This document shows positions 11,007-21,684 of a stretch of 64,000 bases of DNA, in pieces. The DNA comes from Mycogone perniciosa. Lineage: Eukaryota; Ascomycota; Sordariomycetes; Hypocreales; Hypocreaceae. The number at the start of each line of letters is the position of its first letter. Position 1 is the stretch's first letter. The notes under the pieces were generated by a model that saw only the letters and a list, made by a program, of their open reading frames with translations, was not told the origin of the DNA and searched no databases. Position numbers and translations under genes: made by a program. The stretch spans positions 1-64,000 of the forward strand of contig JAOALB010000205.1 of NCBI GenBank assembly GCA_025331125.1, read 5' to 3'.

Positions 11007-11786
11007 TCATCCACTGGTCGATGTAGCTTTCAACCTCTCTGTTAGCCCGTTCAGCTCGTCTTCCAGTTCACCCGGACCAGCACCCCGTGATGCACGATGA
11101 AAATTGATGAGGGTTGCTTTCCCGCCATGAATGACAAAACTGTTCTTGTTGATATCCCCGTGTTTGATGCCCAACCGATGCAGCTTTGACAACGTCTCGC
11201 GGCATAAGGGCAGATCCGCCGGCGTGGCAGGGCGGGAGTCGACAATGCGTTCCATAACGAAGCCAATCACCCTCTGTTCTTCAGTTAAGTGGCCAAGAAA
11301 CGCAGGGCCAATCCCTTTTCCCTCTATCAATCCATACACCTCCGTCTCGTGCTCCAGCTGAGATACCTCGCAGGCAAACCGCGCCAACTTCACAGCAACC
11401 GTTGATGACCCAAACTTGGCAGCACATGTCGCCTCATACACATTCGATCCAAGCTCCTCCCCCGCAGAAAGCTCCAGGTGGCCGATGTAGATGGAATTCC
11501 ACGTTTTGGTGATTCCAGGGAGGTCTGTTTTCGCGACGGAGGCAAAGTAAGGGTCTCCCGAGGTAGGATTGGCAGCGATGCGGCCCGTGTTCCAAACGCC
11601 GCAGGGCAGAGCTGGCAGCAAGGGGATGAGAGATGAGGCAGAAGTCATGACATTGCGAGCGTAGAGACCGCTGTCTATGGCGAGATATCTGACAGATTTG
11701 TGGTTGACCAGAATGCGATATTCGCCTTCGCCGTGTTCATCGACGTTGGCGTGGAGCAACTGAATGTGAGGGAACATGTGTGACAT
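11007..11786 (-). CDS. Protein kinase-like (pseudokinase) protein
   Basis: 259 aa; start chosen at the first ATG (11784-11786), because the open frame upstream begins at a TTG. An N-terminal region of about 85 residues is unlike a kinase. Then come remnants of a small kinase or phosphotransferase fold: VAVKLARF (the ATP-anchoring Lys), an E-rich helix, the hinge-like FVMERI and the catalytic loop HGDINKNSF. LINFHRA stands where kinases have the metal-binding DFG/D motif, so that Asp is Asn. The family is common in filamentous fungi as uncharacterised kinase-like proteins, sometimes labelled alpha-galactosidase A in databases without good reason. Enzyme activity is doubtful and the role unknown. 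A single-exon gene, convergent with SmB. Confidence 0.7.
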   Translation of the reverse strand: MSHMFPHIQLLHANVDEHGEGEYRILVNHKSVRYLAIDSGLYARNVMTSASSLIPLLPALPCGVWNTGRIAANPTSGDPYFASVAKTDLPGITKTWNSIYIGHLELSAGEELGSNVYEATCAAKFGSSTVAVKLARFACEVSQLEHETEVYGLIEGKGIGPAFLGHLTEEQRVIGFVMERIVDSRPATPADLPLCRETLSKLHRLGIKHGDINKNSFVIHGGKATLINFHRASRGAGPGELEDELNGLTERLKATSTSG

Positions 11787-12497
11787 TACGGCTGAAGAGA
11801 GGAGGAAGAACAAAGAAAAAGAAGAAGAATAACAAGAAGAAAAAAAGGGAAGCTCGAATTGTTCAATGTGAAGAACGTACGGAGTGTTTGGGGGTGATGT
11901 TTGTTAGTCGACTTCTTTCATGATCGATGCCTCTGTTGATTATGCGATCCTTGCAACCCTTTGGGTATCGACGGATTTTCCAATCAGCAGTTTTTAATAC
12001 CAGAGGCGGGGCCGGGCTTTTCTAACACGGGCCGTCGCCTCATAAGCCATAGATCGGGCTGTCATCAGCGCGTTTAATTAGTCTCTAAATTAGCTAGTAA
12101 GACAGAGGATTTGCAACGTTATCAGAACGAAATAACAGCCTATCTCCGAAGCAAAAGAGGCAGTAATAATACATGTACTATTATTCCCCGTATTATACAG
12201 TGGGCCAAACCGTCTCCTTCAATCGCGGGGTCCAAGGGTCTTCTTCTTGACACAACCAACTCCCTTACTCGTACATATCACATATTGTCGACATACCTAT
12301 TCAGCCTTCAAACAATGTCTGTGCATATCTTTCATCACAGAAAGGCATCTCCGTCTAATCCTTAGCTTCCATGCCGAAAAGGGGGAAAAGGGGAAACGAG
12401 CTGCACAGCTGAAAAGGCCAATGATAGTGATCTTCAGTCGGCTGAAGAACAACAGCCAATGCGAGTCGTCTCCATGTCTCACTCCATCGAGTCTTGT
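11787..12497. other. Intergenic
   Basis: The promoter side of the kinase-like gene and the 3' side of the next F-box gene. Purine-rich tracts at 11811-11850 probably lie in its 5' leader. No gene seen. Confidence 0.5.
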
Positions 12498-13577
12498 TCA
12501 GACACATGGAGTTGGATCTGTATCTTCCTGCTCCTCCTCATCGTCCTCATCGTCCTCGATTTCTTCTTCATGTGTGTGAAAGTCTAGCAAGTGCTCTCTC
12601 AGCGAGGGTTCGATAAACAGTCGTCGCCAACTGAATGGAGGTCTGAAGACGCCGAGGCACCCTTTGCAACAGAACCCCCAGTGTAGCTTGTACTCTCCGA
12701 GGCCCTTCCTAGCCAGCCACGGCACGCGACAAGTCGCCATGAATCGATACGGGTGTCCTTGGTCCCGCAGCAGTGGGTTGGGCATGACGGCTGAGATGTC
12801 GTCGACCGTTCCGTAGGGTTCTTCGCAAAATCTCTCGTCCATGGGTTCCTGCATGAGAACTCGAGACCCCATCATCACATCTCGCAGTCCGGGTGCGTAT
12901 AGCTTCATCTGGTCCTCGGATCCGTAATGCTCAATGCCGGCGTTATGGGCAGCTTGCTGGTCGACCAGGACAGGGACCAAAGGGTGAAGGTCAACGCTCT
13001 GTTGGTTCTGTGAGTAGCGTCCAGGGATGACTTTCATTTGGGGCAAGGCTGTCGCTACTTCGTCTGGCAGCCCATACTCCAGTCTAGCTCGCTGTATCGA
13101 GACTGGGAGATATTTTCTGTTGCCGTACAGGCATGCATAGCAGACCCGTTTGCACGCCAGGAGATAGAGATACTCGCCGAATTGGCCGCACTCTCCGCAC
13201 TGCCACGAACATAGTGCCTTGTGAATGTCAAAGCAGGTGAAGTATTTGGCGGTATCTGCTTTCATTAAGCAGCGAACCGTGTCCCTCGCGTAGTGAATTA
13301 TGGCCCTGTACTGAGGTAGGCTGTAGACGAGCTCCAAAGCCCGTCTGTTGACGAGCAGAAAGTTCGTGAGACTCCGTAGGTCGAGGTGGCTAAGGATTTC
13401 CTGGACCAGCTCGATGGGCAAAGCTTGGAGGACGCCGACATCAATCGTCGGCCTTGGCCACGCATGGCTGTAGGGTCGATATGGGATTTGTCTCAGGTTG
13501 TCGTTTAATGTATGATCGTAATGATTTTTAGGAACATGGGTTATATCTTGAGGGATAGATATAGTTTTGTATTCCAT
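12498..13577 (-). CDS. F-box domain protein
   Basis: 359 aa, single exon, ATG at 13575-13577. The F-box is at about residues 48-90 (LQALPIELVQEILSHLDLRSLTNFLLVNRRALELVYSLPQYRA, abbreviated here by its hydrophobic pattern), with the conserved LP and the LV[NS]R turn. A Cys cluster follows, WQCGECGQFGEYLYLLACKR region at about 130-160, and then a fungal-specific C-terminal region with CCKGC near residue 305. The tail is acidic (EEEIEDDEDDEEEQED). It probably recruits an unknown substrate to an SCF ubiquitin ligase. It is not a close copy of the frameshifted F-box gene at 2470; the Cys motifs differ. Confidence 0.85.
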   Translation of the reverse strand: MEYKTISIPQDITHVPKNHYDHTLNDNLRQIPYRPYSHAWPRPTIDVGVLQALPIELVQEILSHLDLRSLTNFLLVNRRALELVYSLPQYRAIIHYARDTVRCLMKADTAKYFTCFDIHKALCSWQCGECGQFGEYLYLLACKRVCYACLYGNRKYLPVSIQRARLEYGLPDEVATALPQMKVIPGRYSQNQQSVDLHPLVPVLVDQQAAHNAGIEHYGSEDQMKLYAPGLRDVMMGSRVLMQEPMDERFCEEPYGTVDDISAVMPNPLLRDQGHPYRFMATCRVPWLARKGLGEYKLHWGFCCKGCLGVFRPPFSWRRLFIEPSLREHLLDFHTHEEEIEDDEDDEEEQEDTDPTPCV

Positions 13578-14301
13578 CTTCGTGTATGTTGTATGGTATT
13601 ATATGTGGTAGATGTTGATGGAGTATGATGTAGAGAGCAGATGTGAGGCTCGGGATATCTGAAGAGAAAGAACTGGTTTGTCTGACCTCGGGATTTTCTC
13701 TCTGCGTGGGATGTCGCTTTTTTTTATAGAACGTGAGTGACTTGATGTTAAGTTAACATTTTCCTCCCATTGGGCTCAAGGGTTGGGTTGGCGCAACTGC
13801 CAACCTTAACTTCTCAGTTGGCAACGCAGAAGTGCGAGGAGAGACCATCTTGACTGCATTTATGGGCAGTTCATATCCAAGTCGAATTCCAAATCTAAAG
13901 ATTCGACTAAGAGCATCTGTATTGTCCTCGTTTCATGGCAAAGCAAGTGCTCGTCATTGCCGTTTTGAAAGTTCCGTGAACAGGAGCTTGCACATGTCGA
14001 TACCACAAATAAGCATGAGGCAGCTCATGACATGACGAGATGGAAAGGGACACGGCAGAGCATACCGGAACACAAGTGAATAGGCCTGGGGAATATAAGT
14101 CTTAAAAAGAGGCACTGGCGGTGATCGTAACATGGCTTAAGTCCCCTGGACCTAGAAACATCCACGACTAATATACATGTCTACATTGCATCAGGGAGTT
14201 ATAGTAATGCCCTACCAGGATGAACGCCTGTTTTTGGGCCCCTCCTGCTACTTCAAGTCTCTAGAAGTTGTGCAGACTCTAGGATCATCATCTCAGGAGG
14301 C
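13578..14301. other. Intergenic
   Basis: Promoter side of the F-box gene and 3' side of the uL4m gene; no gene seen. Confidence 0.5.
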
Positions 14302-15384
14302 TTAAGCGCCCAACACCTTCTCTCCAAGCGACGGACCCCCTTTGACAAACCCATTGACGACAATCCGGCTCACCAAATCGCTCTGGTGCTGTTCAATCAT
14401 CTCCCTGAGCACACTCCGCTCCATAACCACCTTACCAGTCTCAAGCAAGTCCTTGACATCGACATCTTCCAGATCAAGCGCCCGTCCCTCCCATGGCACG
14501 TGCTCCAAAGCCTCATACAGCCTGTCTCTCCGGTCGCCCGTAACGAAGAGCGTACGTCCATACGCACGGCCCAGCCCGAGTGTGTTCAGCATGCTCGTCG
14601 TGTACTTCTTCAGATAGGTTTCCCTCAGGCCATCCTTCATGTACTTATCCGCCACCATCTCAAAGTCCTCAGGTAGAGCAAGCTCCATTCCATCCTCGCA
14701 AATGATAAGCTCGCCCCTCCTATACCTGTAACTCAGTGCCGTCCGCCACGCCTTGTCGTAGACCTTGCGGTTCAGCCGGGTGCCAAAGTCGCGGGGCCTG
14801 GGACCGAACGCCTTGCCACCACCGCGCAGCAGGGGGCTCTGCTTGGTTCCCAAACGGGCTCTTCCGCTGCCCTTCTGCGGCCTGATCTTGCGGTGCGAGC
14901 CGTGGACTTCGTGTCGGGTTTTGGTGGAGGCAGTGCCTTGGCGGGTGTTGTCGCCTTCGTAAACAACAGCGAGGTGGAGAAGATCGCGGCGGAGAGGGAG
15001 GTAGAGATGTTGAACAGACCATTGCTCGAGGGCCTTTGGTTCCAGAGATGGGAAGCTGTGGATTGTGACGGGAACAGTAGAGACTGGCAGCATGTCAATC
15101 GCATGAACAGGTGGGTTGGCATTGCGCACGTCATACCTGGATTCCAGGACTGAATGATGGATTGCGCATTGGCAGCCGACCTCGTAATGTCTGCTGCTGG
15201 TGCCTCCGTAGCCATTGAGCGTGTGAACGATCTGCTAACGCTGGACGCCGGCTGTTCATCTCGTCGTCAGTCGAGGAGCCAACACAGGTTTCGGTTTCTT
15301 TGTCCCAACTGAACATACCCTTGAAGCCGATATCCTCAGCGCCGCCAACGCCTCGTTGAGGCATCCAATACCCTTCCCGGCCAT
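14302..15384 (-). CDS. mrpl4: Mitochondrial large-subunit ribosomal protein uL4m
   Basis: Component of the mitochondrial 54S large ribosomal subunit, lining the exit tunnel. Rebuilt as exon 1 15319-15384 (ATG at 15382-15384, MAGKGIGCLNEALAAL), a 67-nt intron with CTGAC branch, exon 2 15137-15251 (rich in Ser, Ala and Arg, including RSFTRSMATEAPA, a plausible targeting-peptide cleavage area), a 53-nt intron, and exon 3 14302-15083; 320 aa. The L4 core is clear: LPLRRDLLHLAVVYEGDNTRQGTAST, then GSHRKIRPQKGSGRARLG, FGPRPRDFGTRLNRKVYDKAWRTALSYRYRRGEL and DVDVKDLLETGKVV. The 53-nt intron is itself open in the frame of exon 3, so retention cannot be excluded from that side, but its retention would break the link to exon 2. 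The gene is divergent from mL38. Confidence 0.9.
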
Positions 15385-15661
15385 TCTTCCGCCTTTTTGC
15401 AGTCTCGGAACAGCTCAATGCCTGCGGATTGTCGGTGCTCCTCGCTGGTAGAGCCGAAGCAACTGGGCTGCGAAGCAATATTGTCGCTGACCTTGAAAAT
15501 CGCGGCCAGCCAGACGGCGTTTTCCGTCTCCGTCCCGCCGAAAATTTTAGTGGGGCCAATTGCAAGTGCAGCGACTCCAGAGCTTTTTCAACACCAATTC
15601 GATATTCAGGTCGATGGTCTTCGCACAATAAACGACCTCTAAAACCCACAGCATCGTTGCC
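15385..15661. promoter_or_regulatory. Bidirectional promoter between uL4m and mL38
   Basis: Only 277 bp separate the two start codons of these divergent mitoribosomal genes, so both core promoters and 5' UTRs must lie here. A CCAAT box is visible at 15556-15560. No TATA box was found. Shared control of the two partner proteins is inferred from the arrangement. Confidence 0.7.
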
Positions 15662-17064
15662 ATGTCGCGGTGTCAGGCCGTCGCGCGGCCGCTCGCACGG
15701 CATTTGCGGCAGCAATGCGCCATCCGGCCATTTACCACAGGGACAGCCCGAGCCGCTGAGGTGCAACAGGCCTCGTCGCAGCAGCAGCAGCAGCCCAGTC
15801 CCCTCGACCTCGATCCAGACAGTGTTCTGCCCGAGTTCGAGAACGATCTGATTAAGGCTGGAAAGATGCCTGTTGGGTCTCGGAGACGGCGAGTGGCCAT
15901 GCGGACGACACCGAACATCCCCTTTGAGCAGCTGCCCTATCAGGCATTCCAGGAGGCGCGGGCCATTCTGGCGGCTGATCGAGAGGACAAATTGGGCAAG
16001 ATCAGGGCTGAGCTGGAGAAGATTGCGCTGCTAGAGAAGAAGGATGCGACGGAAGTCAAGGGCGGGCAGTACATGAAGGACACCAAGCTGGCCAGTCTGA
16101 GGAGACACGTCGAGGAGTTGAAGATCCTGGCGGATGTGAACGATCCATTGGTAAAAAAGCGCTTCGAGGACGGTCTGGGTAAGCAAGCAATTGGTCCAAT
16201 TTGGCAGCATTGGGATGGAATTGGAGACTAAGAAGCGGCTTGATTCTAGGTGACATGAACAAACCCATCTACCGTTACTACGCTGAGAGGAAATGGCGCT
16301 CCTACGATTACCGCCTCATTACCCAGCGTATCAAGCAGTTCAACATCGTTCCCGATGTTCTCCCCAAGCTCGACCCCGTTGCCGATGTTCAGCTCTACTT
16401 CCGCCATATGAAGATCTCTCCTGGCGAGATCGTCGACAGCATTGTCACTGAGAACCCGCCACGGCTGCGAGTGCAGGTCTTCAACAAGGGCGAGCGGCTT
16501 GTCTCCCTGGTGGTACTCGACGCAGACGTGCCCGACACAGAGAATGATGCATTCTCCAAGCGGTGCCACTACCTAGCAGCCAACATCCCCCTCAACCCGA
16601 CAGATACGTCCCTGCCACTGAGTAGAGTCAAGGGCGAGGACCAACTGGCCGTGCCCTGGCTACCGCCATTCTCCCAAAAGGGCGCCCCATACCACCGTCT
16701 GGGCATCTACCTCCTCGAGCAAAAGCCCGGCGTCACGGTTGACATCGCCAAGCTCAAGGAGCTGTACTCAGCCCGCGACGGCTTTTCCCTCAAGTCCTTC
16801 CGGGACAAGTTCAGCCTTGAGCCCGTCGGGTTCAACATGTTCCGCAGCGTGTGGGACGACAACACAGCCGCAGTCATGGCGCGCCACAACATCCCCGGCG
16901 CTGACGTCGAGTTCCGGCCGACACGTGTGCACAGCCTGAAGCCGCCGATCAAGCCGCGCGGCTGGGAGGCCAAGAGACAGGGCCCCAAGTACCGACACCT
17001 GTGGAAGTACACCAAGCGCATCAGGGGCTTGTCAAATGCCCGTGGATGGACCAAGAGGAGATGA
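15662..17064 (+). CDS. mrpl35: Mitochondrial large-subunit ribosomal protein mL38
   Basis: Subunit of the mitochondrial 54S ribosome carrying a phosphatidylethanolamine-binding-protein (PEBP) fold; yeast name MRPL35. Exons are 15662-16178 and 16250-17064 (71-nt intron, donor GTAAGC, acceptor TTCTAG, phase 1), 443 aa. The N-terminus is an Arg/Ala/Ser-rich targeting sequence (MSRCQAVARPLARHLRQQ), then a poly-Gln stretch and a Lys/Glu-rich helical region (EDKLGKIRAELEKIALLEKK). The junction reads DGLGDMNKPIYRYYAERKW. The PEBP-like part includes PPRLRVQVFNKGERLVSLVVLDADVPD and the C-terminal block GFNMFRSVWDDN. The basic end WKYTKRIRGLSNARGWTKRR suits rRNA contact. All features agree with the family. 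Confidence 0.92.
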
Positions 17065-17942
17065 AGGCCGGGCCAGTTATTGTACGATATGAGTGTACAT
17101 TTTTAGTGGTAGATGGCCTGGGAAATCACGGGCTGTGTAAACCCTATCAAGGAAGAAGCTTCCACGACTTGTTTCGTATCATGTCATGACGCCTGCGAGG
17201 GGACCACGCAAATCACGTCTTCGCAGTGTTTTCCTATTGGGAGCCTACAAAATCGTATCATCAGGAGAGGACAGCCCTCCAAAGTGTGATAACTATTACT
17301 GCTGCTACTACTTCGTACTACTACAATTCTCACCCTCCCTCCCCCCAAGTAAATTAATCATCTCTTGTTGAGCTGAAAACGCCATGCCCGAATTTAAACT
17401 CCCCACCATCAAAACCATAATATAGTGGTGTCCCTTACTTCTCGCCGAGAATCATAAGATCCGATGTCCGCCGCCCCCTGTGGGATCTTCGGATCCCTTT
17501 TTTTCTTTGGCAAATAGGAGAAGGCCAAGTCAGCAGCAGAGTTAAAAAAAAAGGTTTTTTTTCCCTCATAACATCGTAGCCCGAGCCAAGGCAATATACA
17601 CATAACACCCAGAAATCCAAAAGTAAAGTCAAGCCCCGACCAGACCCGTGCTTGTGGGCCTTGGTTCCCGTAAATGAACGCCCCCGATATGCGCCCTGAA
17701 TCCCGCATCACTTTGAGGAAAACAAACAGCCGACTGGGGGGTAGTAGTAGTAGTAGTGGTGGTGGTTGTGGTGAAACAAGTGTTTGACGGATATCAACTG
17801 CGAGAGGGGAGGGGTTGTGAGATTATCTTGGCATTACTCGCAGTTTTCTCTCTCTCTTTTTGGGTCCTTTTGTTTTCCATCGTTATTTTTTTGGTGTTTT
17901 TTTCAGAGTTTTTTCTTTTCTTGGGTTTGCCCTGTGCTGGTG
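17065..17942. other. Intergenic between convergent genes
   Basis: Holds the 3' UTRs of mL38 and of the bZIP gene. A (TAG)n run at about 17739-17757 and T-rich tracts at 17880-17925 are visible. No gene supported. Confidence 0.5.
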
Positions 17943-19080
17943 TTATAGGGATTCGCCTGCGAGGAGCTCATCTGGCATGTAGTCGAGATTTATGCCGTTG
18001 GACTTGTCTATCGGCGATGTCAGATGCGTAGCAGATTGATGAGAATCCGCGGGCGAGGACAAGGTAAATGAGCCAGAGCCTAATAAACCTTCATCGTCAG
18101 CCAAAAAAAACATAAACAAATAAAAAAAAGTAAAATAAGAATAAACATGTAAGCGGGAGAGCCTCACCATTCGATGTAAGCGACGGACGCTTCTCATGAC
18201 TCGGATCCATGCACCTCTCGACAAACCTCAACGCCTCCTTCTCGATCCAAAAGTTGATGTTCGGATCGTTGCACGTCGCATGGGCCATCAGATGGTTCTT
18301 TATGCGCGTGACTTCGTCCAGCAGCTGGAAATACTCCATGCGCAGACACGAGTGCCGCAGCTCCATGCCGGACTTTGTCTCCTCCAGCTCGTGGACCCAT
18401 TCTTTCTTCTTCTGGCGGCACTTGGACGCTGCAATGCGATTGCGCTCGAGATTCTTGCTGCGCTGGGCAGTGTCTTCTTTTTTGTTGCCGCCGCTGCTGC
18501 TGCTACTGGAGGAGGAGGAGGCGGAGCTGACAGAGGCGGAGGTATGGCTGGTGTTTCTTCGAGCGGGCCTTCGTTTCGGGGCGTCTTGGATCGGGGAGGA
18601 TTCTTGTTTCAGGGCGGCTTGGGTGGTTTTTTGTTTCTTTGTTCGGGGTGCTGCTGCGGATTCAGTAGATTGAGACGCCGACTTTCTCCTCCTTGATGTT
18701 GAAGCGGCTGTTGTTGTTATCGTTGTTGTTGCTGCTGCTGCTGAGTTGGAGAACATGTTCTTCATGTTATCCTTTGCTGCTGTTGTTGGCGAGGTATGGA
18801 CGGTGTCATGAGGAGCGACAGTATCCGATCCGCCAAAGCTTCCCTTGTGGTCGCCAAAATACTCCACTGAGCTCCCAGGCGAAAGAATCGAAGCCGAAGA
18901 TGGCGTCAGAAACTGCGATTCCGCAGAAGACGCCGTATATGGCGACAGCGTCAGGCTCGGATCGACGACAATGGTGCCGCCGCCATGATCCGACTCGAAA
19001 TCGAAGTGGTAGTTGAGGCCTGGCACAGCGCTGTCATGCATGGCAGCGCCATAGTCAACAAAAACAGGGCCGTGATCCAT
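17943..19080 (-). CDS. bZIP transcription factor
   Basis: Exons are 18168-19080 and 17943-18088 with a 79-nt intron (donor GTGAGG, branch CTGAC, phase 1), 352 aa. Without splicing the frame would run into a hydrophobic Phe/Leu tail, which is an artefact. The basic region is KNLERNRIAASKCRQKKKEW at about residues 214-233, with the N-R-x-A-A-x-x-C-R core of ATF/CREB-type bZIPs. A leucine zipper-like heptad pattern follows, then FWIEKEALRFVERC. Before it lie acidic and Ser/Pro-rich segments (LTLSPYTASSAESQFLTP), a Thr/Ala run and a Ser run at about 188-200. The C-terminal exon ends DYMPDELLAGESL, acidic and possibly activating. A nuclear regulator, target genes unknown. A long repeat-rich spacer lies upstream. 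Confidence 0.88.
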
Positions 19081-19440
19081 GTTGATCGATCGATCTCCTC
19101 TCGATTCTTTTCCTGTATTTTATTTTATCTTCGGCCCTTGCGATTGATTGCTGAATTCAATTGAATCGATTGCCTATGGTTGTGCTGAAGCTGCCCAACA
19201 AACGGTTGCTCGCGCCGTTGCAGCGGGGCCGTTAATCGCACGGAAGTCCGGGGGCCTTAAGTAGCTATAGAGCTATGTATAGCTTCCCAACGCTAAGCAG
19301 CACTATACGGGTACACGGAGTAATAGTAGTGGTGTATGAGAGGCTCGGTCGGAAAAGCCGGGGGTGGAGCTGCGGGAGAGAATAGTCCAAGGCGAAGAAG
19401 AGCAGTATTATTAGTAGTATGTAGTATTACCAGCAGTAAG

Positions 19441-19512
19441 ACGAAGACGAAGACGAAGACGAAGACGAAGACGAAGACGAAGACGAAGACGAAGACGAAG
19501 ACGAAGACGAAG
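19441..19512 (+). repeat. Hexanucleotide microsatellite (ACGAAG)12
   Basis: Twelve perfect tandem copies of ACGAAG, ended by ATGGTG. It is noncoding in any supported gene and lies about 360 bp upstream of the bZIP start codon. Confidence 0.95.
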
Positions 19513-21172
19513 ATGGTGAGGAGGGTTGGCTGGTTGGTGTTTCAATCCGGGCGATGATACGAGAGGAGTGAGAGAAACACGGGAGAGAGAGGGGAAAAGC
19601 ATAAAAGTACTCTGTTCTGTCTGTATGTGCTCCGCAACATGTAACATAACACACACATACTCCGTATAGGTACGGAGTGCTACTCGTTATACATAAAATA
19701 TGGATCAACACATTAGTAAATAGATAACAGGTGCAACGCAGGCAAACCCTCTCGCCCAATCCTCCGGATGCGCCGCACAGTATGGTTTTTTATTTATTAT
19801 TAACTTTTTAAATCCGGAGGCTTGCGGCATCTCGCCCTCGCCCCCGCCGCCACAGCCAGTGCGTGTATAGACATACTCGTACGAAGTACGAAGTATATAC
19901 ATTCATACATAATGCGTGAGCAAGTTCCATGTTATTCTTTTTTTTTACTTGCCTTGGGAGCCTTGGCTGCTTGGGAAGGTTTTCCCTCTGGGCACTGCTT
20001 CACCAATTGGCCGAGCGAAGAATGCGGAGGCGTCTCCGTGGTTGCCGATGGCTGCAATTGGCCGGATACAGCCTGTGGCGAGGGGGAAACCCCATCAAGC
20101 CCATGTCCAGGGTGAAATGCGAGGAAATTTAATGATGAGTGTACGAGTGCTCCGTACGTACGAAGTAACGGCTTGTGATATGTCATGGCCGTCTGTCTTT
20201 GCTGTGTTGGGCAACCAAACCAAACGCGGCCATCACTGACGGGGTATATACGGAGTGTCTCTGCGATCGCGATCTATGTATTTGGCCGTGATAAAAACAG
20301 CCAATTGCAAGTCAGGACCAAGTGCCCTGCTCTCTAGTCTTTGTATGCACGTAAGGCTCCCTCGCCTACTCATACATGGCTCATACATACGAGTACTCCG
20401 CACATACCTAGCTGTAGGAGTGGTGGGCCAGCCATGAGCTCGACGCTACTGTAATAACCAAACGCCCGCCACGATCGTCGGTTGCAAGAAGCGTAAGCCT
20501 TGCTTGCTTGCATGAACATACGTGTGTCTTCCTAGATATCCAGATGATGGTCACACAAGCCAAAAGACAGTGTGGCCGGGCGTTGGCACGCCACAGGGCC
20601 AAGGTCCAATGCGATGACGACAAGCAGGGGTCTGTATGTCATGGAATGCAAGTACGCATTCTTCGTCGTTTTGTGCCCTGTTTCCGGCGCATTCTTCCCT
20701 GTCCTTCCCTTGCTTTCCCTTGCCTTCCCTTTGCTTCCGGATGCCGGGCCTCGCACGTGAAATAGACAAGGGAGACAGGGTTAATCGCACATCGGCACGC
20801 CGTTTGCGTATTCCTTGTTTTTTTCTCTTTCTTTTCTTCCCTTCCTTTCCTCTCCTTTCCTTGTTTTAGTGCGACACACAGCCAGGCGTTCGTCCGGAGC
20901 TTTTGCGCCGCACCTGGAGAATCCGTTTGAAGTTTAAACCATCGGGCGTTCCTGGAGCTGAAAGACGGGCTCCTGACGAGGACCTCAGCGCTCAGCAGCA
21001 GCCATTCTTCTACTCCGTATGTAAATGCAATGGGATTGACTGGTTGGCGTTGTCGAGTATTGGTAGAGCTCGTATGAAGTACTCGCATCGACGACTCGTA
21101 TGGACTACTCGTATGGAGTGCTTGATACTTTGTACGAAGTACCCAGACCTACTTCGTAAGTATGAGGAAGTA

Positions 21173-21216
21173 AGTAAATAAATAAATAAATAAATAATAA
21201 ATCGATCGATCGATCG
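21173..21216 (+). repeat. Tetranucleotide runs (AAAT)n and (ATCG)4
   Basis: A run of about six AAAT units is followed at 21201-21216 by four perfect ATCG units. Simple sequence, intergenic. Confidence 0.9.
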
Positions 21217-21656
21217 TTCCTGTGACAATCGTGCCACTTTGGCATGTTCTTCCTGCTGTCGAACATCGGTCCCAGGCGCGGGCCATGCCAGGCAACAGGC
21301 AACCAGGGATCATGGGCTGATGCAGATGGAGTCGAACAAAGAACAGGATCCACAGACACAGGTTCGTAAGCTCCAGTGGCTCATATGGAGAATCCCATCG
21401 ACGCCCTCAAGAATGCGAGAATGCCATTCCGCCCAGCGGAGTGGGTTTGAAGCAGCCAGCACGCTTAGCAAAGAGGGCACCAATCAGTCGATCGAGATGC
21501 GGCCAGGGTTGCAGCAGGATGAAGATACTACGGAGTACGGAGTATTAGAGGCAAGGCAAGGTAGTATCAAGATGGTATGGTCGTTGAGGAGGCGACCTTC
21601 TAGCTGTGCGTGTACTTCGTAAGTAGTATCTAGAGGCAATGTACCAGGGCCATCCC

Positions 21657-21684
21657 AAGCTCTGGTAAGCTCTGGTAAGCTCTG
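21657..21684 (+). repeat. 10-bp tandem repeat AAGCTCTGGT x 2.8
   Basis: Two full and one partial copy in direct tandem. Each unit holds GGTAAG, a consensus splice-donor look-alike, but no gene uses it. Confidence 0.8.

Noticed and set aside
15131..15766. Long minus-strand open frame overlapping the mL38 start and the uL4m 5' exons
   Set aside because: It crosses the shared promoter and reads antisense through mL38 exon 1. The composition is not protein-like, and exons in other frames explain both genes.
18094..18167. Hydrophobic C-terminal tail on the bZIP protein
   Set aside because: It is translation of an intron that has GTGAGG, a CTGAC branch and AAG acceptor; the spliced end is acidic and in phase.
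19411..19759. Poly-Ser or Arg-Leu repeat peptides over the ACGAAG array
   Set aside because: Simple-repeat translation without flanking protein signal or splice context.
21105..21359. CRISPR-like or tandem array impression from repeated CGTATG/GTACGAAG words
   Set aside because: Units are not evenly spaced and no unique spacers exist; these are copies of the dispersed short motif, and CRISPR is not expected in a fungal nucleus.
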